The notes: a model not told the origin generated them from the letters alone. DNA of 64,000 bases from Limnohabitans sp. Rim28 (GCF_000293865.2 NZ_ALKN02000002.1:124001-188000); one strand, 5' to 3'; counted from the stretch's first letter, positions 41,794 through 51,201 are shown. Numbers and translations: made by a program.

Positions 41794-43168
41794 CTGCGCC
41801 CCTCAGGCAAGGGTTCGGACCCGCCATGTCGGCGTTCTTGCCAGGACCTTGACCAGGCTTGCCAGCACCCCCTGGGCGTTGCCCCATTGGGCTGGCACCA
41901 GCACCAGCACCAGCGCCTGGACGTGGGCCTTGGGCACCCGCGGCGGCTGGCGCAGCACCCGGGCCACCTGCACCGGGGCCACCTGCACCGGGACCACCTG
42001 CACCGGGCGGACCACCAGCGGGTCTGCCCCCACCGGGTTGAGACAAGTCAACCACCCGAACCACAGTGCCATCTTTTTGCAAACGCTGGTGACCGGCTGT
42101 GACCACGGTGTCACCTGCCGACAAACCTTCGAGAATTTCCACCTTGCCGGGCAAACGCAAGCCCACTTTGACCACGACGCGTTCCGACACTTTGACATCG
42201 GGCTTGTCGCCTGCAACGATCTTGACCACAAAAGTACGACCCCCTTGCGGAATGATGGCTTCTTCTGGAATGACCAGCGCGTTTTCGCGCGAACCGAACA
42301 CCGCATTGACGCGGGCAAACATGCCCGGGCGCAGTTGCTGCTGGCGGTTGTCAATGCAACCGCGCACGCCCACCGAGCGTCCGTTGGCATCGATCAAAGG
42401 GTCCACCGCCTGAATGATGGCGCTGAAGGGTCGGCCTGGCAGGGCATCAACGGTCAGCTGGGCTTTTTGACCGGCACGGATCTTGGCCTGAAAACGCTCG
42501 GGCAGCCTGAAATCGAGCAACACGGCGTCGATGTCCTCGACGTTGACCATGTCCGCGCCGTCTTTCAGGTAATCACCCACGTTGATTTGTTTGAGGCCGG
42601 TGATGCCATCAAAAGGCGCCAGCACCTGCAAACGTTGCAAGGTGGCTTGCGCCAAAGAGAGCTTGGCGCGCGAGACCTCCAGCGCCGCACTGCTTTCATC
42701 CAAAGACCGTTGGCTGATGAAGTTTTGAGCCACCAAATCCTGGTTGCGTTTGTGGTTGGCCTCGGTGATGGACAGCTCTGCGCGGGCTTGGGCCAGCTGG
42801 GCCTGTGGCAGCTGGTCGTCAAACTGCACCATCAACTGGCCCTTGCGCACCCGCTGGCCATCGTTGAAGAAAATTTGTTTCACGCGTCCGCCGACTTCGG
42901 GGCGCAGCATCACCCCTTGCCTTGAACGCAAACTGCCCACCGCTTGGGTCTCGTCCACCAAGGTCATGCTCTCGACCTTGGCCACCTCAACCGAAGTGGG
43001 GCGTGCGGGTCCACCACCTGCCGCAGGCCCGGCGCCCGGCGCAGCGGACGCAGTGGCTGTCTTGCCAGCTTCAGCATCTGGGGCCTTGTTTTGCCACCAC
43101 CAAGCGGCTCCAGACGCCATGGAAATGCCCAAAATTGCCAAAACTGTGTATTTCTTTTTGTAAGCCAT
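41780..43168 (-). CDS. RND efflux periplasmic adaptor with a Gly/Pro/Ala-rich tail
   Basis: Membrane fusion protein linking the pump to an outer-membrane channel. The ATG ending at 43168 gives 462 residues: a basic start, one membrane anchor (YTVLAILGISMASGAAWWW), a barrel-sandwich hybrid (RPEVGGRVKQIFFNDGQRV), alpha-helical hairpin (about 115-175) and beta-barrel (AFDGITGL appears here as APFDGITGLKQ). There is no lipobox. The last 70 residues are an unusual low-complexity tail of GGPGA and GAGAGA units with Met/Gln/Lys, encoded by tandem 15-bp repeats. Confidence 0.92.
   Translation of the reverse strand: MAYKKKYTVLAILGISMASGAAWWWQNKAPDAEAGKTATASAAPGAGPAAGGGPARPTSVEVAKVESMTLVDETQAVGSLRSRQGVMLRPEVGGRVKQIFFNDGQRVRKGQLMVQFDDQLPQAQLAQARAELSITEANHKRNQDLVAQNFISQRSLDESSAALEVSRAKLSLAQATLQRLQVLAPFDGITGLKQINVGDYLKDGADMVNVEDIDAVLLDFRLPERFQAKIRAGQKAQLTVDALPGRPFSAIIQAVDPLIDANGRSVGVRGCIDNRQQQLRPGMFARVNAVFGSRENALVIPEEAIIPQGGRTFVVKIVAGDKPDVKVSERVVVKVGLRLPGKVEILEGLSAGDTVVTAGHQRLQKDGTVVRVVDLSQPGGGRPAGGPPGAGGPGAGGPGAGGPGAAPAAAGAQGPRPGAGAGAGASPMGQRPGGAGKPGQGPGKNADMAGPNPCLRGADATR
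41956..42015. repeat. Tandem 15-bp repeats within the adaptor gene
   Basis: Three near-identical units of CACC(C/G)GGG(C/A)CACCTG-type sequence (41956-41970, 41971-41985, 41986-42000) and a diverging fourth encode GGPGA repeats in the adaptor tail. A shorter CACCAG run at about 41896-41914 encodes the GAGAGAG part. Units keep the frame (15 and 6 bp), so copy-number changes would alter tail length only. Confidence 0.85.
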
Positions 43169-43297
43169 TCGAATCTCTCTCAAATTGCAAGCCGCAAGAC
43201 CGTGCCAATGTAACAGCGCAAAGGCAATTTCCCTACTGTTGGTGGGGGGTTGTTGGGCGGTCTTGGGGGGACCAGGCTGCGCCAACAGACCCTCGAC

Positions 43298-43756
43298 TTA
43301 GGCCGTGCTGGAGCGCCCCAAAGCTTTGTCTACGCCTTGATTGGCCAAGGCGTCGGCCCGCTCATTGCCAGGATCGCCGTTGTGGCCTTTGACCCAGCGC
43401 CAATCGATGCGGTGTCCCGAAGACGACACCACGGCGTCGAGTTTTTGCCACAAATCGGCATTTTTGACCGGTTGTTTGGCTGCGGTGCGCCAGCCCCGCG
43501 CTTTCCAGCCGTGGATCCACTCGGTGATGCCTTTGCGCACGTACTCGCTGTCTAAATAGAGCGTCACCTGGCAAGGCCGCTTGAGCGCGGACAGGCCTTC
43601 AATGACCGCCATCATTTCCATCCGGTTGTTGGTGGTGTTCAGCTCGCCGCCAAACAACTCTTGAACATGCTGGCCCGATTGGAGCCGAACCCCCCATCCC
43701 CCTGGGCCAGGGTTGCCTTTGCAGGCGCCATCGGTGTGAATTTCAACGGAGGTCAA
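43298..43756 (-). CDS. rnhA: Ribonuclease HI
   Basis: Degrades RNA in RNA-DNA hybrids. The best start is a TTG (43756-43754) giving [15 protein letters not shown] and 152 residues; it overlaps the TGA of the methyltransferase as TTGA. Catalytic residues Asp9, Glu47, Asp69 and Asp133 match E. coli Asp10, Glu48, Asp70 and Asp134. The frame extends upstream to 43999 but that is shadow of the methyltransferase. In many related genomes dnaQ follows; here the next gene is the RND adaptor. Confidence 0.94.
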   Translation of the reverse strand: MTSVEIHTDGACKGNPGPGGWGVRLQSGQHVQELFGGELNTTNNRMEMMAVIEGLSALKRPCQVTLYLDSEYVRKGITEWIHGWKARGWRTAAKQPVKNADLWQKLDAVVSSSGHRIDWRWVKGHNGDPGNERADALANQGVDKALGRSSTA

Positions 43757-44565
43757 ATGCGGTCTTTCTCGGTCAAAGGTCGGCTGACCAGGTTGTCGGA
43801 ACGGGCAACGGGCGCGGTTGCGACAGCGGGCGATCGTACCGTGCGCCAAGCCCTGGATGGCAAAAGTCGGCCAGCAGGTACGCGCTTGGTGGCCAACAAC
43901 AGGTAGACCCCACCAAAAATGGGCCACCAGCGCTCGCCAGCGGTTTCCATCCAAAGCCATCGCTGCATCCAAGCCTCGGTGGCGAATGCCGGTGTCCACC
44001 CCCCAAAGCGGCTGACTTGAACTTCAAACCCCAACAAACGCAGCCAGTCGCGCAGGCGCCGGTATCCGATGAGGGGCTGCGCCGGGTTGGACAAGATGCG
44101 GCGTTGGCCACCCCGCGTTCGACGCCAACCCCAAGCACTCATGGGATTCAGGCCCGTGATCAACACCTGCCCCTCGGGAATCAACACCCGCTCGACTTCA
44201 CGCAAACAGGCGTGCGGGTCGGCCGAGCGCTCCAGCGTGTGGGGCAAGACCACCAGATCCAGGCTGTCGGCCTGCCAAGGCCAAGAGCGGCTGTCCAACC
44301 ACACATCGGGGTTGAACCCCGCAGGTGGGACTGTGCTGGACCATTCGAACTCCGCGCAGGCTTGCCAGCGGTGGGGCATGCGATTTTGGCGCAAGGCTTG
44401 CAGCTCGGGCCAGCCCAACTGCACCGCGTGGTAGCCAAAGACGTCGGCCAACAACTGGTCGGTTTGGGCTTGCTCCCAAGCCAACAAGCGTGAAGCCACC
44501 GGCTGACCCAAAGAGGCCAACCAAGCGGTCGTGGGGTCTTGGCTTTCTATAATGAAAGGCTCCAT
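43753..44565 (-). CDS. Class I SAM-dependent methyltransferase-like protein
   Basis: 270 residues from the ATG ending at 44565 (MEPFIIES); an ATG ending at 44574 adds three residues. The middle resembles methyltransferase fold motifs [20 protein letters not shown] and [19 protein letters not shown] (UbiG/Methyltransf_11 type), but the glycine-rich SAM loop is poorly conserved: the usual GxGxG is replaced near residue 65. It may be a divergent or non-catalytic member. The gene is divergent from gloB, with start codons overlapping in CATG, and coupled to rnhA at its 3' end. Substrate unknown. Confidence 0.85.
   Translation of the reverse strand: MEPFIIESQDPTTAWLASLGQPVASRLLAWEQAQTDQLLADVFGYHAVQLGWPELQALRQNRMPHRWQACAEFEWSSTVPPAGFNPDVWLDSRSWPWQADSLDLVVLPHTLERSADPHACLREVERVLIPEGQVLITGLNPMSAWGWRRTRGGQRRILSNPAQPLIGYRRLRDWLRLLGFEVQVSRFGGWTPAFATEAWMQRWLWMETAGERWWPIFGGVYLLLATKRVPAGRLLPSRAWRTVRSPAVATAPVARSDNLVSRPLTEKDRI
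44548..44553 (+). promoter_or_regulatory. Candidate -10 box of gloB
   Basis: A perfect TATAAT ends 10 bp before the gloB ATG. If used, transcription would start within a few bases of the ATG, giving an almost leaderless message. No clear -35 hexamer is present, so this is tentative. Confidence 0.35.
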
Positions 44566-45337
44566 GAAACTCATAGCCCTGCCCGCTTTCGCAGACAACT
44601 ACATTTGGTTGTTGCACACAGACCGACATGCCCTGGTGGTCGATCCTGGCGACAGTGCGCCTGTGCTGGCTTGGATGCAAGAACATCCAAGGGTGGAATT
44701 GGACACGATTCTAGTCACGCACCACCATGCCGACCACACGGGTGGCTTGTTGGCCTTGGTGGCTCAAACAGGTGCGCGCGTGTTGGGTCCGGCTTTGGAA
44801 AAAATGCCGGTGGCCTCGCAAGGCCTTCAGCAAGGCGACCGCTTCGATTGGCAAGGCTTGGGTTTTGACACGCTGGAAGTGCCTGGACACACCTTGGGAC
44901 ACCTGGCTTTTTGGGCCCAGCCACACCAGCAAGACCCGATCCTTTTTTGTGGTGATACCTTGTTTTCAGGGGGATGCGGTCGCTTGTTTGAAGGCACACC
45001 GGCCCAAATGTTGGACTCATTGGACCGGTTGGCCGCGTTGCCGGGCGACACCCGGGTGTGTTGCGCCCACGAATACACCTTGTCCAATCTACGCTTCGCA
45101 CTGACGGTCGAACCCGACAACGCCGCATTGCGATCTCATTTTTCGTGGTGCACCCGGCAACGCGAACAAGACTTGCCGACGCTGCCGGTGGCGCTGCACA
45201 CCGAACGTGCCATCAATCCTTTCTTGCGCAGCCGTGAGCCTGCTGTCGCCGCTGCCGTGCACCAGCAAGACCCTCTGGCTTTGGACGATGTGTCCACCTT
45301 TGCGGCTCTGCGCCAATGGAAAAATATTTTTCGATGA
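44564..45337 (+). CDS. gloB: Hydroxyacylglutathione hydrolase (glyoxalase II)
   Basis: Hydrolyses S-lactoylglutathione to lactate and glutathione, finishing methylglyoxal removal. It is 257 residues from the ATG at 44564. The binuclear metal site is THHHADHTGG (about 53-62), with the further ligands in VPGHTLGH and FCGDTLF and the CAHEYT motif. The C-terminal domain with the glutathione-binding FLRSRE is present. Its TGA overlaps the ATG of mltD in ATGA. Confidence 0.95.
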   Translation: MKLIALPAFADNYIWLLHTDRHALVVDPGDSAPVLAWMQEHPRVELDTILVTHHHADHTGGLLALVAQTGARVLGPALEKMPVASQGLQQGDRFDWQGLGFDTLEVPGHTLGHLAFWAQPHQQDPILFCGDTLFSGGCGRLFEGTPAQMLDSLDRLAALPGDTRVCCAHEYTLSNLRFALTVEPDNAALRSHFSWCTRQREQDLPTLPVALHTERAINPFLRSREPAVAAAVHQQDPLALDDVSTFAALRQWKNIFR

Positions 45338-46911
45338 ACTTGTTTTCCTTCACTTTTGCCAGCATCTCCCGCCTCCACGGGAGCTTGTTGTTGGCTGTGC
45401 TCCTGAGTGGGTGTGCGACCACCTCGCCCACACCCACAGCAGACCGCTCGCCCGCTCAGACTGCACCCACAGCGGCCGAAGCTGATCGAGCCCCATCGGT
45501 CCCTAACGCGCCTGTTTCGGCACCATCGGCACAGGCTTCGGTTGCGCCATCATCAGACCGCGCTGTCGATCTGAAAGCCAATGCCCTGATGGGTCTGCAA
45601 GCTCAAACCGACATTTGGGAGCGGATCCGCATGGGTTTTGCCATGCCCGATTTGGACAACGATCTGGTGCGCAACCGCGAAGTTTGGTACGCCAGTCGGC
45701 CAGATTATTTTTTGCGCATGACCGAACGCTCAAGGCCCTATATTTTTCACATCGTTGAAGAGCTAGAACGCCGCAAAATGCCCACCGAGCTGGCACTGCT
45801 TCCCTTCATCGAATCGGCCTTCAACCCCCAAGCCGTCTCCAGTGCCAAAGCCGCAGGCATGTGGCAGTTCATGCCGGCCACGGGCAAATACTTCGACCTC
45901 AAACAAAATCTGTTCCGAGACGAGCGCCGCGACGTGCTGGAATCCACGCGCGCTGCGCTGGACTACCTGCAAAAGCTCTACAACATGTTCGGCGATTGGC
46001 ATCTGGCCCTGGCGGCTTACAACTGGGGGGAAGGCAGTGTAGGCCGTGCCCTGGCCCGCAACCGGGCACAAGGCAAGCCCTTGACCTACAGCGACCTGCG
46101 CATGCCCGATGAAACGCGGTTTTATGTGCCCAAGCTGCAAGCGGTGAAAAACATCATTGCCCAGCCTGAGGCTTTCAAAACCGTCTTGCCACTGATTCAA
46201 AACCACCCTTTTTTCAAGAGCGTCCCGATCGACAAAGACATCGATGTGGAGATGGCCGCCAAACTGGCCAATGTCAGCTTGAAAGACTTCAAGGCCCTCA
46301 ACCCGGCCATGAACCGCCCGGTCATTTTGGCGGCAGGTACCCCCCAAATCTTGCTGCCTTGGGACAATGCCACCGTGTTTGAAAACAACCTGCAGTCGCA
46401 CAGGGACACCCGCTTGTCATCTTGGACCGCCTGGTTGGCACCCCGCACCATGAAGGCCGAAGACGTCGCCAAAGAAGTCGGCATGTCTGCCGAACAGCTG
46501 CGGACAGTCAATGGCATTCCACCGCGCATGTTGGTCAAGGCGGGCTCCACTCTGCTGGTCCATCGTCCACACCAAAAGGAAACCAATGTGGCCGAACATC
46601 TGGCCGACAACGGGCACTTGCTGCTGGCGCCTGAGGTGGTGCTTCGCAAGGTGTTCATCTCGGCACGTCAAGGCGACACCTTGGCCTTGTTGGCGGCGCG
46701 GCACGGTGTGACCGCCGCCAACTTGGCCACCTGGAACGACCTGAAACCCAACGCCAAGTTGACTGCGGGCAAGAAGCTGGCGGTGTTGGTGCCCTCCAAA
46801 GAAACCCGGCGTTTGGGCAAAACAGCCCCGACAGCTGGCCAAGGGAAAAAGCCAAGTTCTGTTAAAACCAAACCTGCCTCAAAGTCCACACAACGCAGGG
46901 CCCAGCGCTGA
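45334..46911 (+). CDS. mltD: Membrane-bound lytic murein transglycosylase D
   Basis: Outer-membrane lipoprotein cleaving peptidoglycan glycans. The ATG at 45334 overlaps the gloB stop (ATGA) and gives 525 residues. Lipobox LLSGC (Cys27), a Ser/Pro/Ala-rich linker to about 80, then a lysozyme-like SLT domain with catalytic Glu160 in LPFIESAFNP, AAGMWQFMPATGKYF and ALAAYNWGEGSV, then two LysM-like modules (about 345-400 and 435-490, VFISARQGDTLALLAARHGV). A basic tail ends the protein. Confidence 0.94.
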   Translation: MNLFSFTFASISRLHGSLLLAVLLSGCATTSPTPTADRSPAQTAPTAAEADRAPSVPNAPVSAPSAQASVAPSSDRAVDLKANALMGLQAQTDIWERIRMGFAMPDLDNDLVRNREVWYASRPDYFLRMTERSRPYIFHIVEELERRKMPTELALLPFIESAFNPQAVSSAKAAGMWQFMPATGKYFDLKQNLFRDERRDVLESTRAALDYLQKLYNMFGDWHLALAAYNWGEGSVGRALARNRAQGKPLTYSDLRMPDETRFYVPKLQAVKNIIAQPEAFKTVLPLIQNHPFFKSVPIDKDIDVEMAAKLANVSLKDFKALNPAMNRPVILAAGTPQILLPWDNATVFENNLQSHRDTRLSSWTAWLAPRTMKAEDVAKEVGMSAEQLRTVNGIPPRMLVKAGSTLLVHRPHQKETNVAEHLADNGHLLLAPEVVLRKVFISARQGDTLALLAARHGVTAANLATWNDLKPNAKLTAGKKLAVLVPSKETRRLGKTAPTAGQGKKPSSVKTKPASKSTQRRAQR

Positions 46912-46934
46912 GCCCAAAGCTTGGGGGACTCAGC
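46907..46934. other. Hairpin joining the convergent ends of mltD and the substrate-binding protein gene
   Basis: Inverted repeat GCTGAG / CTCAGC with an inner CCCAA / TTGGG contains the stop codons of both convergent genes (mltD TGA 46909-46911, minus-strand TGA 46930-46932). There is no T-run, so if it stops transcription it is not a simple intrinsic terminator. Confidence 0.4.
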
Positions 46935-48054
46935 CCCCCATGCGCACCCTGATCCGCTGGGGATTTTGAGCGCTGTTCGCGAAAAAGTTGGTGAATGTGC
47001 GATCGGGCAAAATCCGCGTCGGGGCGGTGACGCCCTTCAAACCCGCATGGGCTTGCCAAGCACGGTTGACCTCCGGGCCTCGAATCAGGCCATCCACCGC
47101 ATAAGACTCACGCAGCTTTTCAAAGGCGCCCAAATAAGCGGCGCGGTCCCAGGACCAATGGCTGGGTGGCACAGTCTTCAAAATGTCCGTGAGCCCGGCA
47201 GAGGGCAGCCATTTCAGCGCCAGCACCACCGCATCCGTCAAAGCTTGAACACGTTCGGGTTGGCGCTGCAAAAAGTCCGCGTGTGCAAAAAGACTGGCTC
47301 CCGGCACAGCGCCACCCAAGACCTGGCGTGTGCCTGCAAGGGTACGCGTTTCACCCAGCAAACGGATTTCATTTTTTTGCTCGAGCCAGTGCATGATCGG
47401 ATCGGGATTGCACAAAGCATCGATGCTCCCGGCACGCAATGCATCCAACACCCCCGTTGATGAACCGACCTCCACAAACACGACTTCATCCGTGGAAAGC
47501 CCATGGCGCCTGAGCCACTGACAAGCCATCCAGTGGGTGGTGGAATCGAGCGCCGAGATGCCCAAGCGCGCACCACGCAGATCGGCAAAGGATTGCCAAG
47601 ACTTGCCGCCTCGCGTGCTCCCGCCCAAACTGACTTGTGGGGTTCGGCACATCTGAACAAAGCTCATGAACGGCTGCCCTTTTTGGTGCAAACCAAACAA
47701 ATGCTCATACGCACCCGCCATCACATCGGCTTGGCCGGTCAGCACACTTTGCAAAGCTTGAGCCCCAGATTCGTGGGTTAGCCATTCAACCTGTATGCCC
47801 GTCAAGCGAAAGAACCCCAGGTGTTCGGCCACCGTCAAAGGCAAGTGATACAGGCTTTGATTCGCGGCCAACGCCAGCTTGATGCGGGTCAAGGGCCGCG
47901 CAGACTCAGTGGGTATCGCACTCAGGCTCGACACCGCTGTCAGCGAGCCCATGGCCGCCAACAAAAGTGAACGACGCGTGCGATGGTCTGGCGACACCAG
48001 TGATGCTCCTGAAGTTAGAGCATGGAGCTTAGTCAATCGCGATGGATTTGCCAT
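46930..48054 (-). CDS. ABC transporter substrate-binding protein, NMT1/SsuA/TauA type, orphan
   Basis: 374 residues from the ATG ending at 48054 (a GTG at 48081 would add nine). An RR-containing export signal (TRRSLLLAAMGSLTAVSSLSA, about 27-47) suggests Tat or Sec export. The mature part follows the periplasmic binding protein-like II fold of the NMT1 family (RIKLALAANQSLYHLPLTVA, GQADVMAGAYEHL, LRGARLGISALDSTTH). Members bind sulfonates, nitrate, bicarbonate or thiamine precursors. No permease or ATPase gene is adjacent, so the substrate and partners are unknown. Confidence 0.88.
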   Translation of the reverse strand: MANPSRLTKLHALTSGASLVSPDHRTRRSLLLAAMGSLTAVSSLSAIPTESARPLTRIKLALAANQSLYHLPLTVAEHLGFFRLTGIQVEWLTHESGAQALQSVLTGQADVMAGAYEHLFGLHQKGQPFMSFVQMCRTPQVSLGGSTRGGKSWQSFADLRGARLGISALDSTTHWMACQWLRRHGLSTDEVVFVEVGSSTGVLDALRAGSIDALCNPDPIMHWLEQKNEIRLLGETRTLAGTRQVLGGAVPGASLFAHADFLQRQPERVQALTDAVVLALKWLPSAGLTDILKTVPPSHWSWDRAAYLGAFEKLRESYAVDGLIRGPEVNRAWQAHAGLKGVTAPTRILPDRTFTNFFANSAQNPQRIRVRMGG

Positions 48055-48162
48055 CGGGAATGTTCCCAAGCGGGTTTTCACGGAGTCCCGGAAATGGCGT
48101 GGCCAGACTTGCCGCCACTCTGACCTGTCGCAGTGCCTTTGCGCACAGGCCCTGGTGTCCGT

Positions 48163-48753
48163 TCAGCGCCGATCGACCAGCGCGTGGGCGATGGTGCCCA
48201 AGTCCACGTATTCCAGCTCGCTGCCTGCGGGAACGCCCCGGGCCAGGCGCGTCACGCGCAAGCCTTGTTGGCGGATCATTTCAGAAATCACATGGGCGGT
48301 GGCCTCACCCTCGGCGGTGAAGTTGGTCGCCAAGATCACCTCGGTCAACACGCCATCGCCTACACGTTGCTTGAGCTTGGCCAGGCCAATGTCGTGCGGG
48401 CCAATACCGTCGAGCGGGCTGAGCTTGCCCATCAGCACAAAGTACAAGCCCCGGTAAGTGCCCGTGCGCTCGATGGCCGATTGGTCGGCCGGGGTTTCGA
48501 TCACGCACAGCTGGGTGCGGTCACGGGTGTCGTCCAAGCAGGTGTCGCACAGCTCGGCCTCGGTGAAGGTGTGGCAACACGCACAGTGGCGTATTTTTTG
48601 CACTGCGTTGTCCAGTGCCGAAGCCAATTGCCGGGCCGTGGCCCGGTCGTTTTGCAGCAGCTGAAAAGCCATGCGCTGGGCCGACTTGATACCCACCCCT
48701 GGCAAGCCCTTGAGGGCCTGCACCAGTGTGGCAAGGGCGTGGGTGTCGGCCAT
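48163..48753 (-). CDS. recR: Recombination protein RecR
   Basis: Forms a ring-shaped DNA clamp that with RecO loads RecA at gaps. The ATG ending at 48753 (MADTHAL) gives 196 residues; a TTG two codons upstream is less likely. It has the N-terminal helix-hairpin-helix ([16 protein letters not shown]), a four-cysteine zinc finger ([16 protein letters not shown], about 55-70) and a Toprim domain ([20 protein letters not shown]). Last gene of dnaX-ybaB-recR. Confidence 0.96.
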   Translation of the reverse strand: MADTHALATLVQALKGLPGVGIKSAQRMAFQLLQNDRATARQLASALDNAVQKIRHCACCHTFTEAELCDTCLDDTRDRTQLCVIETPADQSAIERTGTYRGLYFVLMGKLSPLDGIGPHDIGLAKLKQRVGDGVLTEVILATNFTAEGEATAHVISEMIRQQGLRVTRLARGVPAGSELEYVDLGTIAHALVDRR

Positions 48754-48763
48754 GTTCAAGTGG

Positions 48764-49087
48764 TCAGAAAGGCAGCTTCATGCCCGGTGGCAAACCGGCA
48801 GTGAGCTTGCCCATTTTTTGCTGCGAGACTTCTTCGGCCATGCGCACGGCGTCGTTGAAGGCGGCGGCCACCAAGTCTTCCAGCATGTCCTTGTCGTCGG
48901 CCAGCAAGCTGGGGTCGATGGTCACTCGGCGCACGTTGTGCTTGCAGGTCATCAGCACCTTGACCATGCCGGAGCCGGCTTGGCCTTCTACCTCGACGAA
49001 TGCGAGTTCGTCTTGGGCTTTTTTCAGGTTGTCCTGCATGGCTTGGGCTTGTTTCATCAAGCCAGCGAGTTGTCCTTTGTTGAACAT
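48764..49087 (-). CDS. ybaB: Nucleoid-associated protein, YbaB/EbfC family
   Basis: Small DNA-binding dimer, 107 residues from the ATG ending at 49087 ([18 protein letters not shown]). N- and C-terminal helices flank a beta-sheet ([20 protein letters not shown]) as in the tweezer-like EbfC fold. Located between dnaX (44 bp) and recR (10 bp), the usual order. Confidence 0.95.
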   Translation of the reverse strand: MFNKGQLAGLMKQAQAMQDNLKKAQDELAFVEVEGQAGSGMVKVLMTCKHNVRRVTIDPSLLADDKDMLEDLVAAAFNDAVRMAEEVSQQKMGKLTAGLPPGMKLPF

Positions 49088-49131
49088 GGGGTTTCCTTCG
49101 GTCAAAGTGGGTGTCGGGGATGGAGTAAAAA

Positions 49132-51036
49132 TCAAATGACTTGGATGCTGCCGGGCACGATTTTGGCCCCGAAGTCACGCACCATGGCCTGCACCAGTGG
49201 GTCGCTTTCAATCAGCGCCTTGGCCGCCAGCATTTGCTCCGCGGCTTGGACGGCCAGACGCCGGGCAGGGCTGTCGGTCACGGCGCCAATTTCGACGCCG
49301 AGCTGGACATGGCCATGGCCGGCAGCTTGCAAAGCCGTTTGCAAACGCTCGCGGCTGGCGGCGTGGTTCAGGGTCTCGCGCTCCACGCGGAGCTGCCAAT
49401 GACCTGCATCGCGACCCAAAAGTTGGGACTGCAGGGCCAATTCGCGCACCAAGGCCGTGATGGCGTCTTGGTCCATGAGGCCTTGCACCACTTCAAACCA
49501 AACATCGCCTTCTGGCGTGGTCTGCACAGCCGCGGGTACAGCCAACGTAGGCACATCGGCGCGCACAGAAGGCATGACCTCACGCACGGGCAAAGACCGC
49601 AAAGCGGGCGCTGCATGGGGCACCTCTTGCACAGGCTCATGCTGGACAGGCGGGTGGATGGCCCCGGCATCGGCATGGTCGGTGGTGTCGGGCCAATCCT
49701 CCCATGGGGGCGTCTCGGACAGGGTCGGCTCTGACGCAGTGGGCACAACCGGCACGGCATGGGCCCGGCTGATGACAGGCTCCACTGCGGGCGATGACAC
49801 CAGCGGCGTGACCGCCGGTGCCGCCTTCGGGGGCGTCACCTCACGGGGTGGGGCTGTGACTGGCGCTGCGGGTCGGGTGGGCTCAGGGGTGGCCCGAGGG
49901 CTGGTCAGCGGGCTTTTTTTTTCCGCCAATCCCGCTTGGGGCTTGAAAGCCAACAAGCGCAACAGCACCATGGTCAGCGCCGCGTATTCGTCTGGGGCCA
50001 AACCCAGCTCTGTGCGTCCGTGCAGACACAGGCTGTAGAGCAATTGGGTTTCTTCGGCGGGCATGGCTTGTGCCAAATCGGCCAATCCCTGGGTGTCAGG
50101 ATCGTCACCGTCTTGCGCCATGCTGGGGACCATCTGCATCACGGCCATGCGCTGCAGCAGCATGGCCATGTCTTCGAGCGTGGCGGCAGCCGACACGCCT
50201 TGCAGGCGCAAGGCGTTGATCTGGTTCACCACGGCTGCACCGTCGCCCTCGGTCAAGGCGCGGATCATGTGCATGACATGGCTGCGGTCCACGCTGCCCA
50301 GCATCTGGCGTACGCCGGCCTCTTGCAATTGGCCATTGCCAAAAGCAATGGCTTGGTCGGTCAGGCTCAGGGCGTCGCGCATGGAACCGCGCGCAGCGCG
50401 GGCCAACAGGCGCAAGGCCAAAGGCTCGGCGCTCAGCTGCTCTGCGGCCAGTACCTGGGTCAGGTGTTCAAACACCGTCTCGGGAGCCATGGGGCGCAGA
50501 TTGAACTGCAAGCAACGCGAAAGCACCGTCACGGGCACTTTTTGCGGGTCGGTCGTGGCGAGCACGAACTTCAAATACTCAGGGGGTTCTTCGAGGGTCT
50601 TCAACATCGCGTTGAACGCGGTGTTGGTCAACATGTGCACCTCGTCAATCATGAAGACCTTGAAGCGCCCTTGCACAGGCTTGTACACCGCCTGCTCTAG
50701 CAAACTTTGCACCTCGTCCACGCCACGGTTAGAGGCCGCATCGAGTTCGGTGTAGTCCACAAAGCGCCCGGAATCAATGTCGCGGCAAGCTTGGCACACA
50801 CCACACGGCTCGGCGGTAATGCCCCCCTGCCCGTCCACGCCCTGGCAGTTGAGCGACTTGGCCAAAATGCGCGACACGGTGGTTTTGCCCACCCCCCGGG
50901 TGCCGGTGAATAAATAGGCATGGTGCAGGCGTTGCTGCACGAGGGCATTGGTCAACGCTTGAACCACGTGTTCTTGCCCCACCATTTCGGTGAAATTGCG
51001 GGGGCGGTATTTGCGCGCAAGAACGAGGTAAGACAT
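49132..51036 (-). CDS. dnaX: DNA polymerase III subunits tau (and possibly gamma)
   Basis: Clamp-loader ATPase, 634 residues from the ATG ending at 51036 ([20 protein letters not shown]). Walker A is GTRGVGKT (about 44-51), a zinc module [10 protein letters not shown] follows, and the DEVH-type box is MIDEVHML. Domains I-III end near residue 370, followed by a Pro/Ala/Thr-rich linker and a C-terminal tau domain that binds the polymerase. A run of nine A on the coding strand lies at codons 372-375, where slippage would give a gamma-like product. The longer frame to 51126 is not conserved. Confidence 0.96.
   Translation of the reverse strand: MSYLVLARKYRPRNFTEMVGQEHVVQALTNALVQQRLHHAYLFTGTRGVGKTTVSRILAKSLNCQGVDGQGGITAEPCGVCQACRDIDSGRFVDYTELDAASNRGVDEVQSLLEQAVYKPVQGRFKVFMIDEVHMLTNTAFNAMLKTLEEPPEYLKFVLATTDPQKVPVTVLSRCLQFNLRPMAPETVFEHLTQVLAAEQLSAEPLALRLLARAARGSMRDALSLTDQAIAFGNGQLQEAGVRQMLGSVDRSHVMHMIRALTEGDGAAVVNQINALRLQGVSAAATLEDMAMLLQRMAVMQMVPSMAQDGDDPDTQGLADLAQAMPAEETQLLYSLCLHGRTELGLAPDEYAALTMVLLRLLAFKPQAGLAEKKSPLTSPRATPEPTRPAAPVTAPPREVTPPKAAPAVTPLVSSPAVEPVISRAHAVPVVPTASEPTLSETPPWEDWPDTTDHADAGAIHPPVQHEPVQEVPHAAPALRSLPVREVMPSVRADVPTLAVPAAVQTTPEGDVWFEVVQGLMDQDAITALVRELALQSQLLGRDAGHWQLRVERETLNHAASRERLQTALQAAGHGHVQLGVEIGAVTDSPARRLAVQAAEQMLAAKALIESDPLVQAMVRDFGAKIVPGSIQVI
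49914..49922 (-). other. A9 slippage site in dnaX
   Basis: On the coding strand the sequence reads GCGG-A9-GCCCGC (codons GAA AAA AAA AGC, Glu372 to Ser375), right at the end of the clamp-loader domains. Both other frames meet a TGA soon after: A(8)-type slippage adds Ala-Arg then stop, and A(10)-type or -1 frameshift adds about ten residues ending at TGA. Either would make a gamma-like protein of about 375-385 residues. Confidence 0.65.
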
Positions 51037-51166
51037 GGGGCTTGATTCTATCGGGCTCCGCAAGCCGGCCCGGCTGAATGGATCTGGATCTCTTTGCACC
51101 CCATGGCGAGCCATGACTCGGCTCAAAGAAAGAGAGAACAGCCCGAGAGAAATACAGACTTTGGCG

Positions 51167-51194
51167 TTGGTGCAAGCCCAAGCTCGCCTACAAT
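51167..51194 (+). promoter_or_regulatory. Promoter of the SRP RNA gene
   Basis: TTGGTG at 51167-51172 and TACAAT at 51189-51194 with 16-bp spacing, placing the transcription start near 51202, the first paired base of the SRP RNA. Confidence 0.6.
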
Positions 51195-51201
51195 TGAACC
51201 C

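Noticed and set aside
41896..42015. Possible CRISPR-like repeat array
   Set aside because: Repeats are 6 and 15 bp, directly adjacent without spacers, in frame within the adaptor gene.
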